DNA of 64,000 nucleotides, taken from positions 62,001 through 126,000 of the forward strand of contig NZ_JACIBC010000004.1 in NCBI RefSeq assembly GCF_014195095.1. Direction: 5' to 3'. Origin of the DNA: Rhizobium sp. BK602 (lineage in GTDB: Bacteria; Pseudomonadota; Alphaproteobacteria; Rhizobiales; Rhizobiaceae). The notes under the pieces are model-generated. The model saw only the letters and a list, made by a program, of their open reading frames with translations. It ran no database searches and was not told where the DNA came from. Position numbers and translations under genes: made by a program. The number at the start of each line of letters is the position of its first letter. Within the stretch, counting starts at the first letter, position 1. Below are positions 17,001-24,555 of this stretch, piece after piece.

Positions 17001-20000
17001 CCACCGAGCGAACCGCCGATACCGCCTGCTCCGCTGACGGCTCCGTTCAGAGCGCTGGCAACGGAACCAACCGCATTACCGGCTCCCGTTGCAACGCCGC
17101 CAAGCGAGCTGCCGACACCACCGAGAGTGCCAACCGCACCATTCGCAGCATCGCCCAGGGCACCGGCGGCACTAGTTGCAGCATTGCCGAGCGAGCCGCC
17201 AACGCCACCTGCTCCGCCGACTGCGCCGTTCAGAGTACTGGCTACGGAGCCGACCGCATTGCTAGCTCCAGTCGCAGCACCGGCAAGGGCACTGACAGCG
17301 CCAGTTGCAGCGCCACCGAGCGAGCTGCCGACACCGCCTGCTCCGCCGACCGCTCCATTCAGAGCGCTAGCGACGGAACCAGCCGCATTGCCAACACCGG
17401 TAGCAGCACCGTTGACAGCATTGGCCAGGGAGCCAGTTGCGCCAACGACACCATTGGCAGCACTACCGAGTGCGCCGACGGCTCCCGTTGCCGCGCCGCC
17501 AAGCGAGCTGCCGATACCGCCTGCTCCGCCGACAGCTCCGTTCAGAGCATTTGCGACGGAGCCAACCGCATTGCCGGCTCCCGTTGCAGCACCATCGAGG
17601 GCGCCGACAACCCCAGTCGCAGCACCGCCTGCTCCACCAAGAGTACCAACCGCACTATTCAAAGCGCCGGCCACGGTCCCGACTGCGCTCGTTGCAGTAC
17701 CGCCGAGCTGGCTACCAATACCGCCTGCTCCGCCGACCGCCCCATTCAGAGCATTAGCGACGGAACCAGCCGCATTGCCTGCACCACCCAGCGCACCGAC
17801 CACACCAGTTGCCACACCTCCGAGCGAGCCGCCAACGCCGCCTGCTCCGCCGACAGCTCCGTTCAGAGCGCCAGCCACGGAACCGACTGCGTTGCCGGCA
17901 CCAGTCGCCGCACCGTTGATAGCACTAGCCAGGGAGCCAACTGCACCTCCGGCACCATTAGCAGCGCCACCCACGGCACCGACTGCTCCATTTAGAGCAC
18001 CAGCCAAGGAGCCTGCCGCGCTGCCGGCACCAGTCGCAGCGCCGTTAATAGCATTAGCTAGGGAACCAGTTGCACCACCGGCACCGTTGATGGCACCAAC
18101 CACACCATTCGCGGCACCACCAAGCGCACCGACAGCGCCCGTTGCCGCACCACCGAGCGAGCCACCGATGCCACCTGCTCCGCCAACAGCTCCGTTCAGA
18201 GCGTTGGTCAGGGAGCCGGCTGCGTTGCCTACTCCACCGATGGCGCCAACCGCACCATTGGTAGCACCACCAAGTGAACCGACTGCACCCGTTGCCACGC
18301 CACCGAGTGAGCTGCCGATACCGCCTGCTCCGCCGACAGCGCCATTCAGGGCGCTGGCCAGGGAACCGACTGCATTGCCGACACCTGTCGCGGCACCAAC
18401 CGCACCATTGGCAGCACCACCAAGCGCACCGACAGCGCCCGTTGCCGCACCACCGAGCGAGCCACCGATTGCGCCGACAGCACCAGTTGCAGCGCCACCG
18501 AGCGAGCTGCCGACACCGCCTGCTCCGCCGACCGCTCCATTCAAAGCGCCAGCCAAGGAGCCCGCCGCATTACCGGCCCCAGTTGCCGCACCGTCGATGG
18601 TACCAACGGCGCCAGTTGCAACGCCACCAAGCGAGCTACCGATGCCACCTGCTCCACCAACAACTCCATTCAGAGCACTGGCGACGGAGCCAGCCGCATT
18701 GCCGGCTCCGGTTGCGGCACCATTGACGGCATTAGCCAGGGAGCCGGTTGCACCGCCTGCTCCGCCAACGGCTCCGTCCAGGGCGCTGGCCACAGAACCA
18801 ACCGCACTACCGGCTCCCGTTGCAGCACCACTCAGGGCACCGACAGTACCATTGGCAACACCGCCCAGGGCACCGACGGCACCCGTTGCGGCACCTCCGA
18901 GCGAACCACCAACACCGCCTGCTCCGCCAACGACTCCGTTCAGAGCGCTGGCCAAAGAGCTAGCCGCGTTGCCGGCGCCGGTTGCCGTGCTGTTGACAGC
19001 GTTGGCCAGGGTGCCAGCTGCTCCACCGGCACCATCGAGGGCACCAACAATGCCAGTTGCAGCACCGCCGAGCGAACCGCCGATGCCGCCGGCTCCGCCA
19101 ACAGCTCCGTTCAGAGCATTAGCCACAGAGCCGACCGCGTTGCCGGCACCATCAAGCGCACCACCGGCTCCACCGATGGCACCAACCGCACCATTGGCAG
19201 CACCACCCAGGGCACCGACAGCACCAGTTGCGACACCGCCGAGCGAGCCGCCAATGCTACCGGCTCCACCGACAGCTCCATTCAGAGCGCTCGCCACGGA
19301 GCCAACTGCATTACCGGCACCATCGAGCGCACCACCAGCTCCACCGATGGCACCAACCGCACCATTTGCTGCGCCGCCCAGGGCACCGACTGCACCAGTT
19401 GCGACACCGCCGAGCGAGCCGCCAATACCGCCGGCGCCGCCGACAGCCCCATTCAGAGCGCTCGCCACGGAGCCAGCTGCATTACCGGCACCATCAAGCG
19501 CACCACCGGCTCCACCAATGGCACCAACCGCACCATTGGCAGCACCACCCAGGGCACCAACAGCACCAGTTGCAGCGCCGCCGAGAGAGCCACCGATGCC
19601 GCCTGCTCCACCAACGGCCCCATTCAGAGCGTTGGCCACAGAGCCGACTGCGTCGCCGGCACCGTCGAGGGCGCCGACGACACCAGTTGCCGCACCTCCA
19701 AGCGAACCGCCGACACCGCCTGCTCCGTCAACCGCTCCGTTCAGAGCACCAGTCAAGGAGCCGGCCGCATTGCCGATACCTGTTGCAGCACCAATCGCAC
19801 CATTGGCGGCACCACCAAGCGCACCGACTGCACCCGTTGCCGCGCCGCCAAGCGAGCTGCCGATACCGCCGGCTCCGCCGACAGCACCGTTCAAAGCGCC
19901 AGCCACGGAGCCCACAGCATTGCCGACACCTGTCGCGGCACCAACCGTACTATTGGCAACACCACCAAGCGCGCCGACAGCACCAGTTGCAGCACCACCA

Positions 20001-22612
20001 AGCGAGCTGCCGACGTTACCTGCTCCGCCAATGGCCCCATTCAGAGCGCTGGCCACCGAGCCAGCCGCGTTGCCGGCACCGCCGAGGGCGCCAACCACAC
20101 CATTCGCTGCACCACCGAGTGCACCCACAGCGCCAGTCGCAGTACCGCCGAGCGAACCGCCGATACCGCCTGCTCCGCCAGCGGTTCCGTTCAGAGCGCT
20201 GGCCAAAGAACCGGCTGCATTACCGGCACCAGTTGCTGCACCGTCGAGGGCATTAGCCAGGGAGCCAGCTGCTCCACCGGCACCATCGAGGGCGCCGACG
20301 ACGCCAGTCGCAGCACCACCTGCTCCGCCGATGGCACCAACCACGCCATTCGCAACACCACCCAGCGCACCGACAGCACCCGTTGCAGCACTGCCGAGCG
20401 AGCCGCCGATACCACCGGCTCCACCGACAGCGCCATTCAGGGTACCAGCCACGGAACCAACCGCATTGCCGGCACCATCAAGCGCACCGCCGGCTCCACC
20501 TATGGCACCAACCACGCCATTGGCTGCACCGCCAAGCGAGCCACCGATTCCACCGGCTCCGCCGACAGCTCCATTCAGGGCGCCAGCCACGGAGCCCACA
20601 GCATTGCCGGCTCCCGTCGCGGCACCATCGAGAGCGCCAACCACACCAGTCGCAGCACCACCTGCTCCGCCGATGGCACCAATCACGCCATTGGCTGCAC
20701 CGCTAAGCGCGCCACCGGCTCCACCGATAGCACCAACCGCACCATTTGCTGCGCCACCCAGGGCACCGACGGCGCTAGTTGCAGTACCACCGAGTGAGCC
20801 ACCGATACCGCCTGCTCCACCAACAGTTCCATTCAGAGCGCTGGCGATGGAGCCGACCGCAGTGCCGGCACCAGTTGCCGCACCGTTGACGGCATTAGCC
20901 AAGGAGCCAGCTGTTCCGCCAGCGCCGTCGACGGCTCCAACCACACCATTGACGGCACCACCCAAGGCACCGACCGCACCTGTTGCAGCATTGCCGAGCG
21001 AGCCGCCAATGCCACTTGCTCCGCCAACGGCGCCATTCAGGGTGCCAGCCACGGAACCAACCGCATTGCCAGCACCATCAAGCGCACCGCCGGCGCCACC
21101 AATGACACCAACTGCACTATTGGCAACACCGCCCAGCGCACCAACAATGCCAGTTGCGGCACCGCCAAGCGAACCACCGATACCACCTGTCGCGCCGACC
21201 GCGCCATTAGCAGTGCCGCCCAGCGCGCCGACGGCGCCAGTTACAGTACCACCGAGCGAACCGCCGATACCGCCGGCTCCGCCGACAGCTCCATTCAGGG
21301 CGCCAGCCACGGAACCAACAGCATTGCCGATACCTGTTGCGGCACCAACTGCACCATTGGCAGCACCACCAAGCGCGCCGACCGCACCCGTTGCAACACC
21401 ACCGAGCGAACCGCCGATACCACCGGCTCCGCCGACAGCGCCATTCAGGGTGCCAGCCACGGAGCCGACAGCATTGCCGACACCTGTTGCGGCACCAACC
21501 GCACCATTGGCGGCGCCCCCAAGCGCGCCGACCGCACCCGTTGCAACACCACCGAGCGAACCGCCGACACCGCCGGCTCCGCCGACCGCGCCGTTCAGAG
21601 CGCTGGCCACGGAGCCGACCGCGGTGCCGGCGCCGCTGCCTGCACCGTTGACAGCAGCCGCCAGGGAGCTAACTGCGCCGCCAAGCGAGCCGGCCGTGCC
21701 GCCAATTCCGCCAACAACCCCGTTGACGGCATTGCTCAATGAACCCGCCGTGCTGCCTGCGCCATTGGCCAGATTGCCCAGCGCACCTGCCGCACCCGTG
21801 GCTGTACCGGCAAGCGAGCCACCAACGGCGCTTGTGCCACGGGCCACGCCTTTCGCGGTCTTGCCAAGCGAGCCGACCGTGCTGCCGACGGATTTCTGCG
21901 CGGCCTTAGCGACGCGCTTCGCGGACTTATTCACGGACTTGTCTATGTTGGCGACAGACTTATGCAGCTTGCGCAGGGATTTGCCAACGCCAGTCGTTAC
22001 CCCGCTCACAGACGAGTTCACGCTACCGACCGCGCGACCAACGGAAGAGCTACCACCGCCCACTGCGCCTCCGACAGACCTGCCGGCACCACCGACTGCA
22101 CCACCGACAGACCTGCCAGCCCCGCCAACGGAGGAACTGGCAGAACTCGATGCGCCGCCAACAGACTTGCCGGCACCACCGACCGCGCCGCCTAAGGAGG
22201 AGCCCGCGCTGCCGACAGACTTGCCGACGCCGCCCACGGCGCCACCCACTGCGGAACCGACGCTACCGACCGCGCCGCCAACGGACTTGCCAACACCACC
22301 AACCGCACCGCCGACAGACTTGCCGACGCTACCCACGGCGCCACCCACTGCGGAACCGACGCCACCGACCGCGCCGCCGACGGACTTGCCAACACCGCCG
22401 ACCGCACCGCCGACGGAAGCACCCACGCTGCCGACAGATTTGCCGACGCTACCCACGGCACCACCGACCGAGGAGCCGAGACCGCCCAATGCACCGCTCA
22501 AAGAGTTACCCGCTCTAGCGGTGCCTCCGCCGGTTTGCACGACCGCGGCTGTCAGCAACGCGATGGTTGCCGTGGAAATGAGGAATTGGGAGCGATTGCA
22601 AATCTTGGACAT
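11072..22612 (-). CDS. Giant secreted Gly/Ala-repeat protein ending in trigger-factor PPIase and chaperone domains
   Basis: A single uninterrupted 3846-codon frame. Start ATG 22612 has AGGAGG upstream. Residues 1-34 are a signal peptide (hydrophobic FLISTATIALLTAAVV, cleavage near TARA-GN). Residues ~35-190 repeat SVGGAVG-VGK units. Residues ~208-258 are basic (KSVANIDKSVNKSAKRVAKA). About 272-3050 are Gly/Ala modules such as LNGAVGGAGGIGGSLGG. A poly-Gly linker (~3054-3100) leads to a unique patch (~3105-3165) with the only two mature cysteines I see. Three ~70-residue repeats follow (~3280-3460). The last ~350 residues match trigger factor: FKBP-type PPIase (GDRITIDYVGKL, FIPGFEDQLVGAKPG) and the C-terminal chaperone arms (TTEEKARAGYMRLAERRIRLG), without the ribosome-binding domain. 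It is probably an exported surface or matrix protein. Secretion route and partner are unknown. Confidence 0.93.
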   Translation of the reverse strand: MSKICNRSQFLISTATIALLTAAVVQTGGGTARAGNSLSGALGGLGSSVGGAVGSVGKSVGSVGASVGGAVGGVGKSVGGAVGGVGSAVGGAVGSVGKSVGGAVGGVGKSVGGAVGSVGSAVGGAVGGVGKSVGSAGSSLGGAVGGAGKSVGGASSSASSSVGGAGRSVGGAVGGAGRSVGGAVGGGSSSVGRAVGSVNSSVSGVTTGVGKSLRKLHKSVANIDKSVNKSAKRVAKAAQKSVGSTVGSLGKTAKGVARGTSAVGGSLAGTATGAAGALGNLANGAGSTAGSLSNAVNGVVGGIGGTAGSLGGAVSSLAAAVNGAGSGAGTAVGSVASALNGAVGGAGGVGGSLGGVATGAVGALGGAANGAVGAATGVGNAVGSVAGTLNGAVGGAGGIGGSLGGVATGAVGALGGAANGAVGAATGIGNAVGSVAGALNGAVGGAGGIGGSLGGTVTGAVGALGGTANGAVGATGGIGGSLGGAATGIVGALGGVANSAVGVIGGAGGALDGAGNAVGSVAGTLNGAVGGASGIGGSLGNAATGAVGALGGAVNGVVGAVDGAGGTAGSLANAVNGAATGAGTAVGSIASALNGTVGGAGGIGGSLGGTATSAVGALGGAANGAVGAIGGAGGALSGAANGVIGAIGGAGGAATGVVGALDGAATGAGNAVGSVAGALNGAVGGAGGIGGSLGGAANGVVGAIGGAGGALDGAGNAVGSVAGTLNGAVGGAGGIGGSLGSAATGAVGALGGVANGVVGAIGGAGGAATGVVGALDGAGGAAGSLANALDGAATGAGNAAGSLASALNGTAGGAGGIGGSLGGTATGAVGALGGAANGVVGALGGAGNAAGSVASALNGAIGGAGNVGSSLGGAATGAVGALGGVANSTVGAATGVGNAVGSVAGALNGAVGGAGGIGSSLGGAATGAVGALGGAANGAIGAATGIGNAAGSLTGALNGAVDGAGGVGGSLGGAATGVVGALDGAGDAVGSVANALNGAVGGAGGIGGSLGGAATGAVGALGGAANGAVGAIGGAGGALDGAGNAAGSVASALNGAVGGAGGIGGSLGGVATGAVGALGGAANGAVGAIGGAGGALDGAGNAVGSVASALNGAVGGAGSIGGSLGGVATGAVGALGGAANGAVGAIGGAGGALDGAGNAVGSVANALNGAVGGAGGIGGSLGGAATGIVGALDGAGGAAGTLANAVNSTATGAGNAASSLASALNGVVGGAGGVGGSLGGAATGAVGALGGVANGTVGALSGAATGAGSAVGSVASALDGAVGGAGGATGSLANAVNGAATGAGNAAGSVASALNGVVGGAGGIGSSLGGVATGAVGTIDGAATGAGNAAGSLAGALNGAVGGAGGVGSSLGGAATGAVGAIGGSLGGAATGAVGALGGAANGAVGAATGVGNAVGSLASALNGAVGGAGGIGSSLGGVATGAVGSLGGATNGAVGAIGGVGNAAGSLTNALNGAVGGAGGIGGSLGGAATGAVGALGGAANGVVGAINGAGGATGSLANAINGAATGAGSAAGSLAGALNGAVGAVGGAANGAGGAVGSLASAINGAATGAGNAVGSVAGALNGAVGGAGGVGGSLGGVATGVVGALGGAGNAAGSVANALNGAVGGAGGIGSQLGGTATSAVGTVAGALNSAVGTLGGAGGAATGVVGALDGAATGAGNAVGSVANALNGAVGGAGGIGSSLGGAATGAVGALGSAANGVVGATGSLANAVNGAATGVGNAAGSVASALNGAVGGAGGVGSSLGGAATGAVSALAGAATGASNAVGSVASTLNGAVGGAGGVGGSLGNAATSAAGALGDAANGAVGTLGGVGSSLGGVATGAGNAVGSVASALNGAVSGAGGIGGSLGGTATGAVGALGGAANGAGNAVGSVASALNGVVGGAGGIGGSLGGAATNAVGALGGAANGAGNVVGSLANTVNGAAAGVGNAAGSVASALNGAVGGAGGIGGSLGGVATGVVGALDGAGGAAGSLTNALNGAVGGAGGIGDSLGNAATSAVGALGGAANGVVGAIDGAGGTVGSVASTLNGAVGGTGGIGGSLGSAATGVVGALDGTGGAAGSLASALNGAVGGAGGIGGSLGGAATGVVGAIDGAAAGAGNAAGSLASALNGTVGGAGNVGSSLGNAATSAVGALGGTANSAGGAVGSVAGALNGSVGGVGGIGSQLGGAATGIVGALDGAGGAAGSLGNAVNGAATGASNAVGSVANALNGAVGGADGIGGSLGNAATGAVSALGGAANGAAGALGGAGGVATGIVGALNGAATGAGNAVGSVANALNGAVGGAGGIGSSLGGAVTGAVGALGGAGGAAGSLANAVNGATAGVGNAAGSVAGALNGAVGGAGGIGGSLGNTATGAVSALGGVANGAVGAIGGAGNAAGSLASAVNGATAGVGNAAGSVAGALNGAVGGAGGIGGSLGNAATGAVSALGAAANGAAGALGGAGNAVGSVANALNGAVGGAGGIGGAATGAVGALGGVANGAVGAIGGAGNAAGSVASALNGAVGGAGGIGNAATGAVGALGGVANGAVGAISGAGGALDGAGNAVGSVASALNGAVGAASGIGSSLGGAATGIVGALDGAGGAAGSLANAVNGAATGAGNAAGSVANALNGAVGGASGIGGSLGGVATGTIGALDGAGNAVGSLAGALNGAVGGAGGIGSSLGGATTSAVGALSGAANGAVGALGGAGNAVGSVASALNGAVGGAGGIGNAATGAVGALGGVANGAVGALDGAGNAIGSVASALNGAVGGAGGVGGSLGGVATGVVGALDGAGGAAGSVANALNGAVGGADGIGGLLGGAATGAVGAIGGAANGAGTTVGSVANALNGAVGGVGDPAGSLSGIVGSLANAATGTVGGTDGIGSVGNAVGSVANALNGAAGGVGDPASALSGVVGSLASAATGAVGGTDGIGSVGNTVGSLASALNGAVGGAGGIGNSLGGVATGAVGALGGVGDTVGSLTGTVGSLADAVDGAVGSTDGIGGSLSGIVGTLDNTVTSAGSLVGTLGGTVGSLTNTVVGVIDSTGGLIGGVVGSIGGSTGGTGGGGTGGNTGGGGSGGSGGGAGGAGGGIQVGGNAGGSLGGDGGSISTGGDVSWNNTSNDITGSYTTNSWGYPVANLVNCGDSSGNYMSCGVSLDGLLIFVNDGPSAPASEMGGMLPFGSAEGPFAGTDGALANAYRDPSSMPANSAVDALANVTRDPETAADNIGGASTTASDVNRGRSLASKLGAMPASFAKTVARSIGALGAPFGLNPGKPNAGAGSSVLMSSAAGDASNGMTGGANPRVGGLPANAVGDPTDGTSNSATGGANAGPSGARPGALLNPGRLSAGGSPTVLMSSTAGDTSNGVTGGANTRLGDLPANAAGDPVKGTSNSTMGGVNAGPSGARPGALLNPGRLSAGGSPTVLMSSTAGDTSNGVIDGANTRVGSAPANVIGTPSNSAIGGVNVGSSSSRPVAIGKAADISRDSAVRGVASGPDKLNNWGIPAIDIKDLASIKVTRPVYDVPEAEIDAQVKRMAEATRIYKSKVSKATVGDRITIDYVGKLNDPVSGGTGTNQLLVLGAGNFIPGFEDQLVGAKPGQEKKVSVTFPKDYQVAYLAGKKATFNVTVKEVAKPEKLEISDATAKALGLESLKRLHETVRNQIASQFGLITRQKVKQQLFEQLVASYQFNVPAQLVESEFNTIWTQVNNDLKTTHRTFADIGTTEEKARAGYMRLAERRIRLGLILVAIGRNANISVSDEELQHRLVDQVRLLPTNQQQQVLALAGTNPNALRALREAIFEDKVVDYLLSRISVADKKVSKAELSAMNTQDYTPATVEPTKKATAKKDQ
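12240..12775 (-). repeat. Tandem 210-bp repeats inside the giant gene
   Basis: Two nearly identical and one degenerate copy of a 210-base (70-residue) unit. The same sequence around GTATCGCCAG starts at 12321, 12531 and, in altered form (GCATCACCGG), 12741. The protein unit begins VLMSS-AGD-SNG and ends RPGALLNPGRLSAGGSP. The near-identity of two copies at DNA level points to recent duplication. Confidence 0.85.
13460..21800 (-). repeat. Main Gly/Ala repeat array of the giant gene
   Basis: About 8.3 kb of imperfect repeats encoding shuffled modules: LNGAVGGAGGIGGSLGG, ATGAVGALGGAANGAVGA, IGGAGGALDGAGNAVGSVA and ANAVNGAATGAGNAAGS. A composite of about 57 residues recurs almost unchanged three times near 19100-19560. 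Modules are joined in varying order, as expected from repeated unequal recombination. The reverse strand remains open through the array because its codon pattern avoids stops; that frame is judged non-coding. Confidence 0.9.
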
Positions 22613-23335
22613 GACTCAGACCCTCCTGCTGGTTTTCAGCAATAACAAAGGCGACACGCCACCTAACGATCCGCTAGGTTCATCGCCCGACAAAACCTCG
22701 AAAAACTCAATCGAATCCGACATTTCGCTTGCCCCTCGGGGTCAAGGAATTCGGGGTATGCGACGCCATTCCCGGTCCGCATTGGCTGCAGACCGAGCTC
22801 GGATCTCATCTTGAATGGTCAAGCGAATCAGCCTATAAAAACCCCGGCTTCATCGAAGTTGGCTTGTTCGGCGAACAAGCGAATGCCACAGATTTTTTAT
22901 AAGCTCAGCATTGGACGTACTTCGCAGTACCGACCTTATGGTAAGGTTGATTGCTCAGCTTGAGACGATTGATGTCTGAAATCTTTTGGCTATCCCACAC
23001 TAAATTTTGGTCGCTACATTGCCTCCTGTTCGCAGCCAATTGGCGATTAGGTTGGCACAGTTGCGGTGCGAATTCTTTGTCAACTATGGCGAAGTTTTGA
23101 CTGAAATATGCAAATATGATTGATTTCTGATATTCCGCCACATTTCGGAACACTAAAAAGATCAGTTTTTAGAATGGATAAGGCCGCCGGGCATGACCGC
23201 GACCAGGCCCCGTTTGCCGAAGTCGCGTCTCCGTACACAGGTCAACTTCCTACGTGCATGAAATACCCGGCAAGCAGTATGGGCAGGATGAAAGCGGTTT
23301 AAGGTCCTGCACTGAGACCGAATGGACAATGAACA
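22613..23335. promoter_or_regulatory. Long AT-richer intergenic region upstream of the giant gene
   Basis: These 723 bases hold no convincing gene; the short frames across them have unusual composition. GC content falls clearly relative to neighbours, especially 22890-23160. Three short palindromes cluster here: 22862-22880, GTACT-TCGC-AGTAC at about 22917-22930, and CCTTA-TGG-TAAGG at about 22934-22946. The region must contain the giant gene's promoter and probably operators. The far end merges into a transposase relic. Confidence 0.6.
22862..22880. promoter_or_regulatory. 19-bp palindrome upstream of the giant gene
   Basis: GCTTGTTCG-G-CGAACAAGC is a perfect palindrome with 9-base arms around one base, centred 259 bases upstream of the giant gene's start codon. 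The shape fits a dimeric repressor or activator site, for instance TetR-like. No regulator can be assigned. Confidence 0.5.
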
Positions 23336-23527
23336 TCATGCGGTCCGAGGCAGATGACCGGGAAATCGCAAGAGCCTGAAACTCGCCGACATTTGTTGTT
23401 CGGCGTCCCAGGAATAGATGCCGGCGAGGCTTATGTGGTCCCAGCGGAGCAACGAGACATGCTTGGACAAGACGCCAGCGATGATCCGACCGTCCTGACG
23501 AAGGTGAGCGACGGCGTGCCAATATGA
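23336..23527 (-). pseudogene. Tn3-family transposase C-terminal remnant
   Basis: A minus-strand frame with no start encodes YWHAVAHLRQDGRIIAGVL, then KHVSLLRWDHISLAGIYSWD and FRLLRFPGHLPRTA before a stop at 23336. This matches the end of Tn3-family TnpA, where the hallmark is a segment of the form LSPLGWEHINLTGxYxW followed by GFRPLR. Only about 60 residues remain, and the other frames across the region are closed or nonsensical. It marks a past insertion in this region. Confidence 0.65.
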
Positions 23528-23820
23528 TTGGCCAGCGTCGGGTAGACATCGGCCATAAAAATCGTCCCTGAAATACGTCTCTTTATTCCTGCCTCTCCAT
23601 GGATTGACCGCCGTTTTGCGCTTGTGCCTCCCTCTCTCGGCCGTCCGTCAGCAGTCGCGGAGCTTGCCTCGGGCACCACGCTCGCCGCCTCCGATATCGC
23701 GGAAGCAGGTTCCGCAGCTACCTTTTTACGGCGCGGCGCGCGCTGCTTCTTAACTTCGATTTTCACAGGTGTATCCGGTTCCGCACTGGAAGATCCTTTC
23801 GGATTTACTGTGATGTCCAC
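23431..23820 (-). pseudogene. Truncated SyrB-like regulator
   Basis: The GTG-initiated frame encodes MDITVNPKGSSSAEP, a basic KKQRAPRRKK stretch, an Ala/Glu/Ser-rich linker and AKRR, the pattern of the N-terminal part of rhizobial SyrB-like proteins. From about codon 80 the frame runs into the DNA of the Tn3 transposase remnant, and the expected SyrB C-terminal leucine-rich helix (LEEENKRLR type) is missing. No good ribosome binding site is seen. Best explained as a gene cut off by a Tn3-type insertion. The match is compositional, so the SyrB label is tentative. Confidence 0.4.
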
Positions 23821-23931
23821 AGGCGTGCAGGGTCTATCTTGAAATAGAAATTGTAGTAACCACTTATATACTTAAGCGTGAAGTTCACGCCGGATCGAGC
23901 CGTCGCTAGGCTTCTTGGTGAGGAGGTTGCC

Positions 23932-24291
23932 ATGGCAATCACTTTGATGAAAGGAAGAAGAACGCAGGACTGGGCAAATTTGCTCCTGGCCGCATGTTTA
24001 TTTATCTCCCCGTGGATATTCGGCTTCACAGCTGAGATGATGCCGAGTTGGAATGCGTGGATCGTTGCCGCCTTGCTGAGTGTCTTGGCGACAGCGGCAC
24101 TTTCGGTATTTGCCGAATGGGAGGAATGGGCCAATCTGGTGCTCGGTCTATGGTTGATTGCGTCTCCCTGGCTGCTTAGTTTTGCTGCCAATACAAGCGC
24201 GATGTGGACAAACATCATTATCGGCGGTCTCGTTGCCGCCGCATGCTTGTGGAGAATATGGGATGTTCATCATCCCCATGCCCACGCCTAG
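23932..24291 (+). CDS. SPW-repeat membrane protein
   Basis: A 119-residue integral membrane protein with four hydrophobic helices arranged as two similar halves. Each half has the SPW motif: FISPWIFGF near the N-terminus and IASPWLLSF later, each preceded by W-NL-L (DWANLLLA, EWANLVLG). This is the SPW repeat family, whose function is unknown. The start at 23932 has GAGGAGG upstream and is preferred to an in-frame ATG 54 bases earlier. The tail is His-rich (HHPHAHA). No operon partner is evident. Confidence 0.88.
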   Translation: MAITLMKGRRTQDWANLLLAACLFISPWIFGFTAEMMPSWNAWIVAALLSVLATAALSVFAEWEEWANLVLGLWLIASPWLLSFAANTSAMWTNIIIGGLVAAACLWRIWDVHHPHAHA

Positions 24292-24319
24292 GTGTGGACA
24301 CGAGCTGGATATGACTACA

Positions 24320-24340
24320 GCCGCCGCGTGAAGCGGCGGC
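24320..24340 (+). terminator. GC-rich hairpin after the SPW gene
   Basis: GCCGCCGC-GTGAA-GCGGCGGC forms a perfect 8-base-pair stem 29 bases after the SPW gene stop. It lacks a following T run, so it may act as a weak or Rho-assisted terminator. The rest of 24341-24555 shows nothing I can name. Confidence 0.4.
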
Positions 24341-24555
24341 GCGAGGTGACCGTTCGAAGCTTGGCCGTCAACCAACGGCGTGGGCATCGTAAACTTACAC
24401 GCCGCGGGGCATAGCCGGCCGCGCTTCGCTTACGCCGTTCATGCTCCCAACCGACGATGCTTCACCATGCCGTATTGAAGGATTGGAAACCGCCGATTTT
24501 CGGCCTGCCCTTCTTACCCGGAAGCGATCACTCCGCGGCCCGCTCCTTAATCCTC

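Noticed and set aside
13460..21800. CRISPR-like regularity of the repeats
   Set aside because: Repeats are coding, in one frame, of mixed length and without unique spacers.
13248..22814. A 3188-codon Pro/Ala-rich open frame on the plus strand
   Set aside because: It is antisense to the giant repeat gene. It stays open because repeats rich in GGC/GCC codons give stop-free complements. It lacks a signal peptide, domains or a ribosome binding site, while the minus frame has all of these.
22905..23153. An 82-codon minus-strand frame upstream of the giant gene
   Set aside because: Lies in AT-rich DNA over palindromes, with no ribosome binding site and no recognisable pattern; treated as intergenic.
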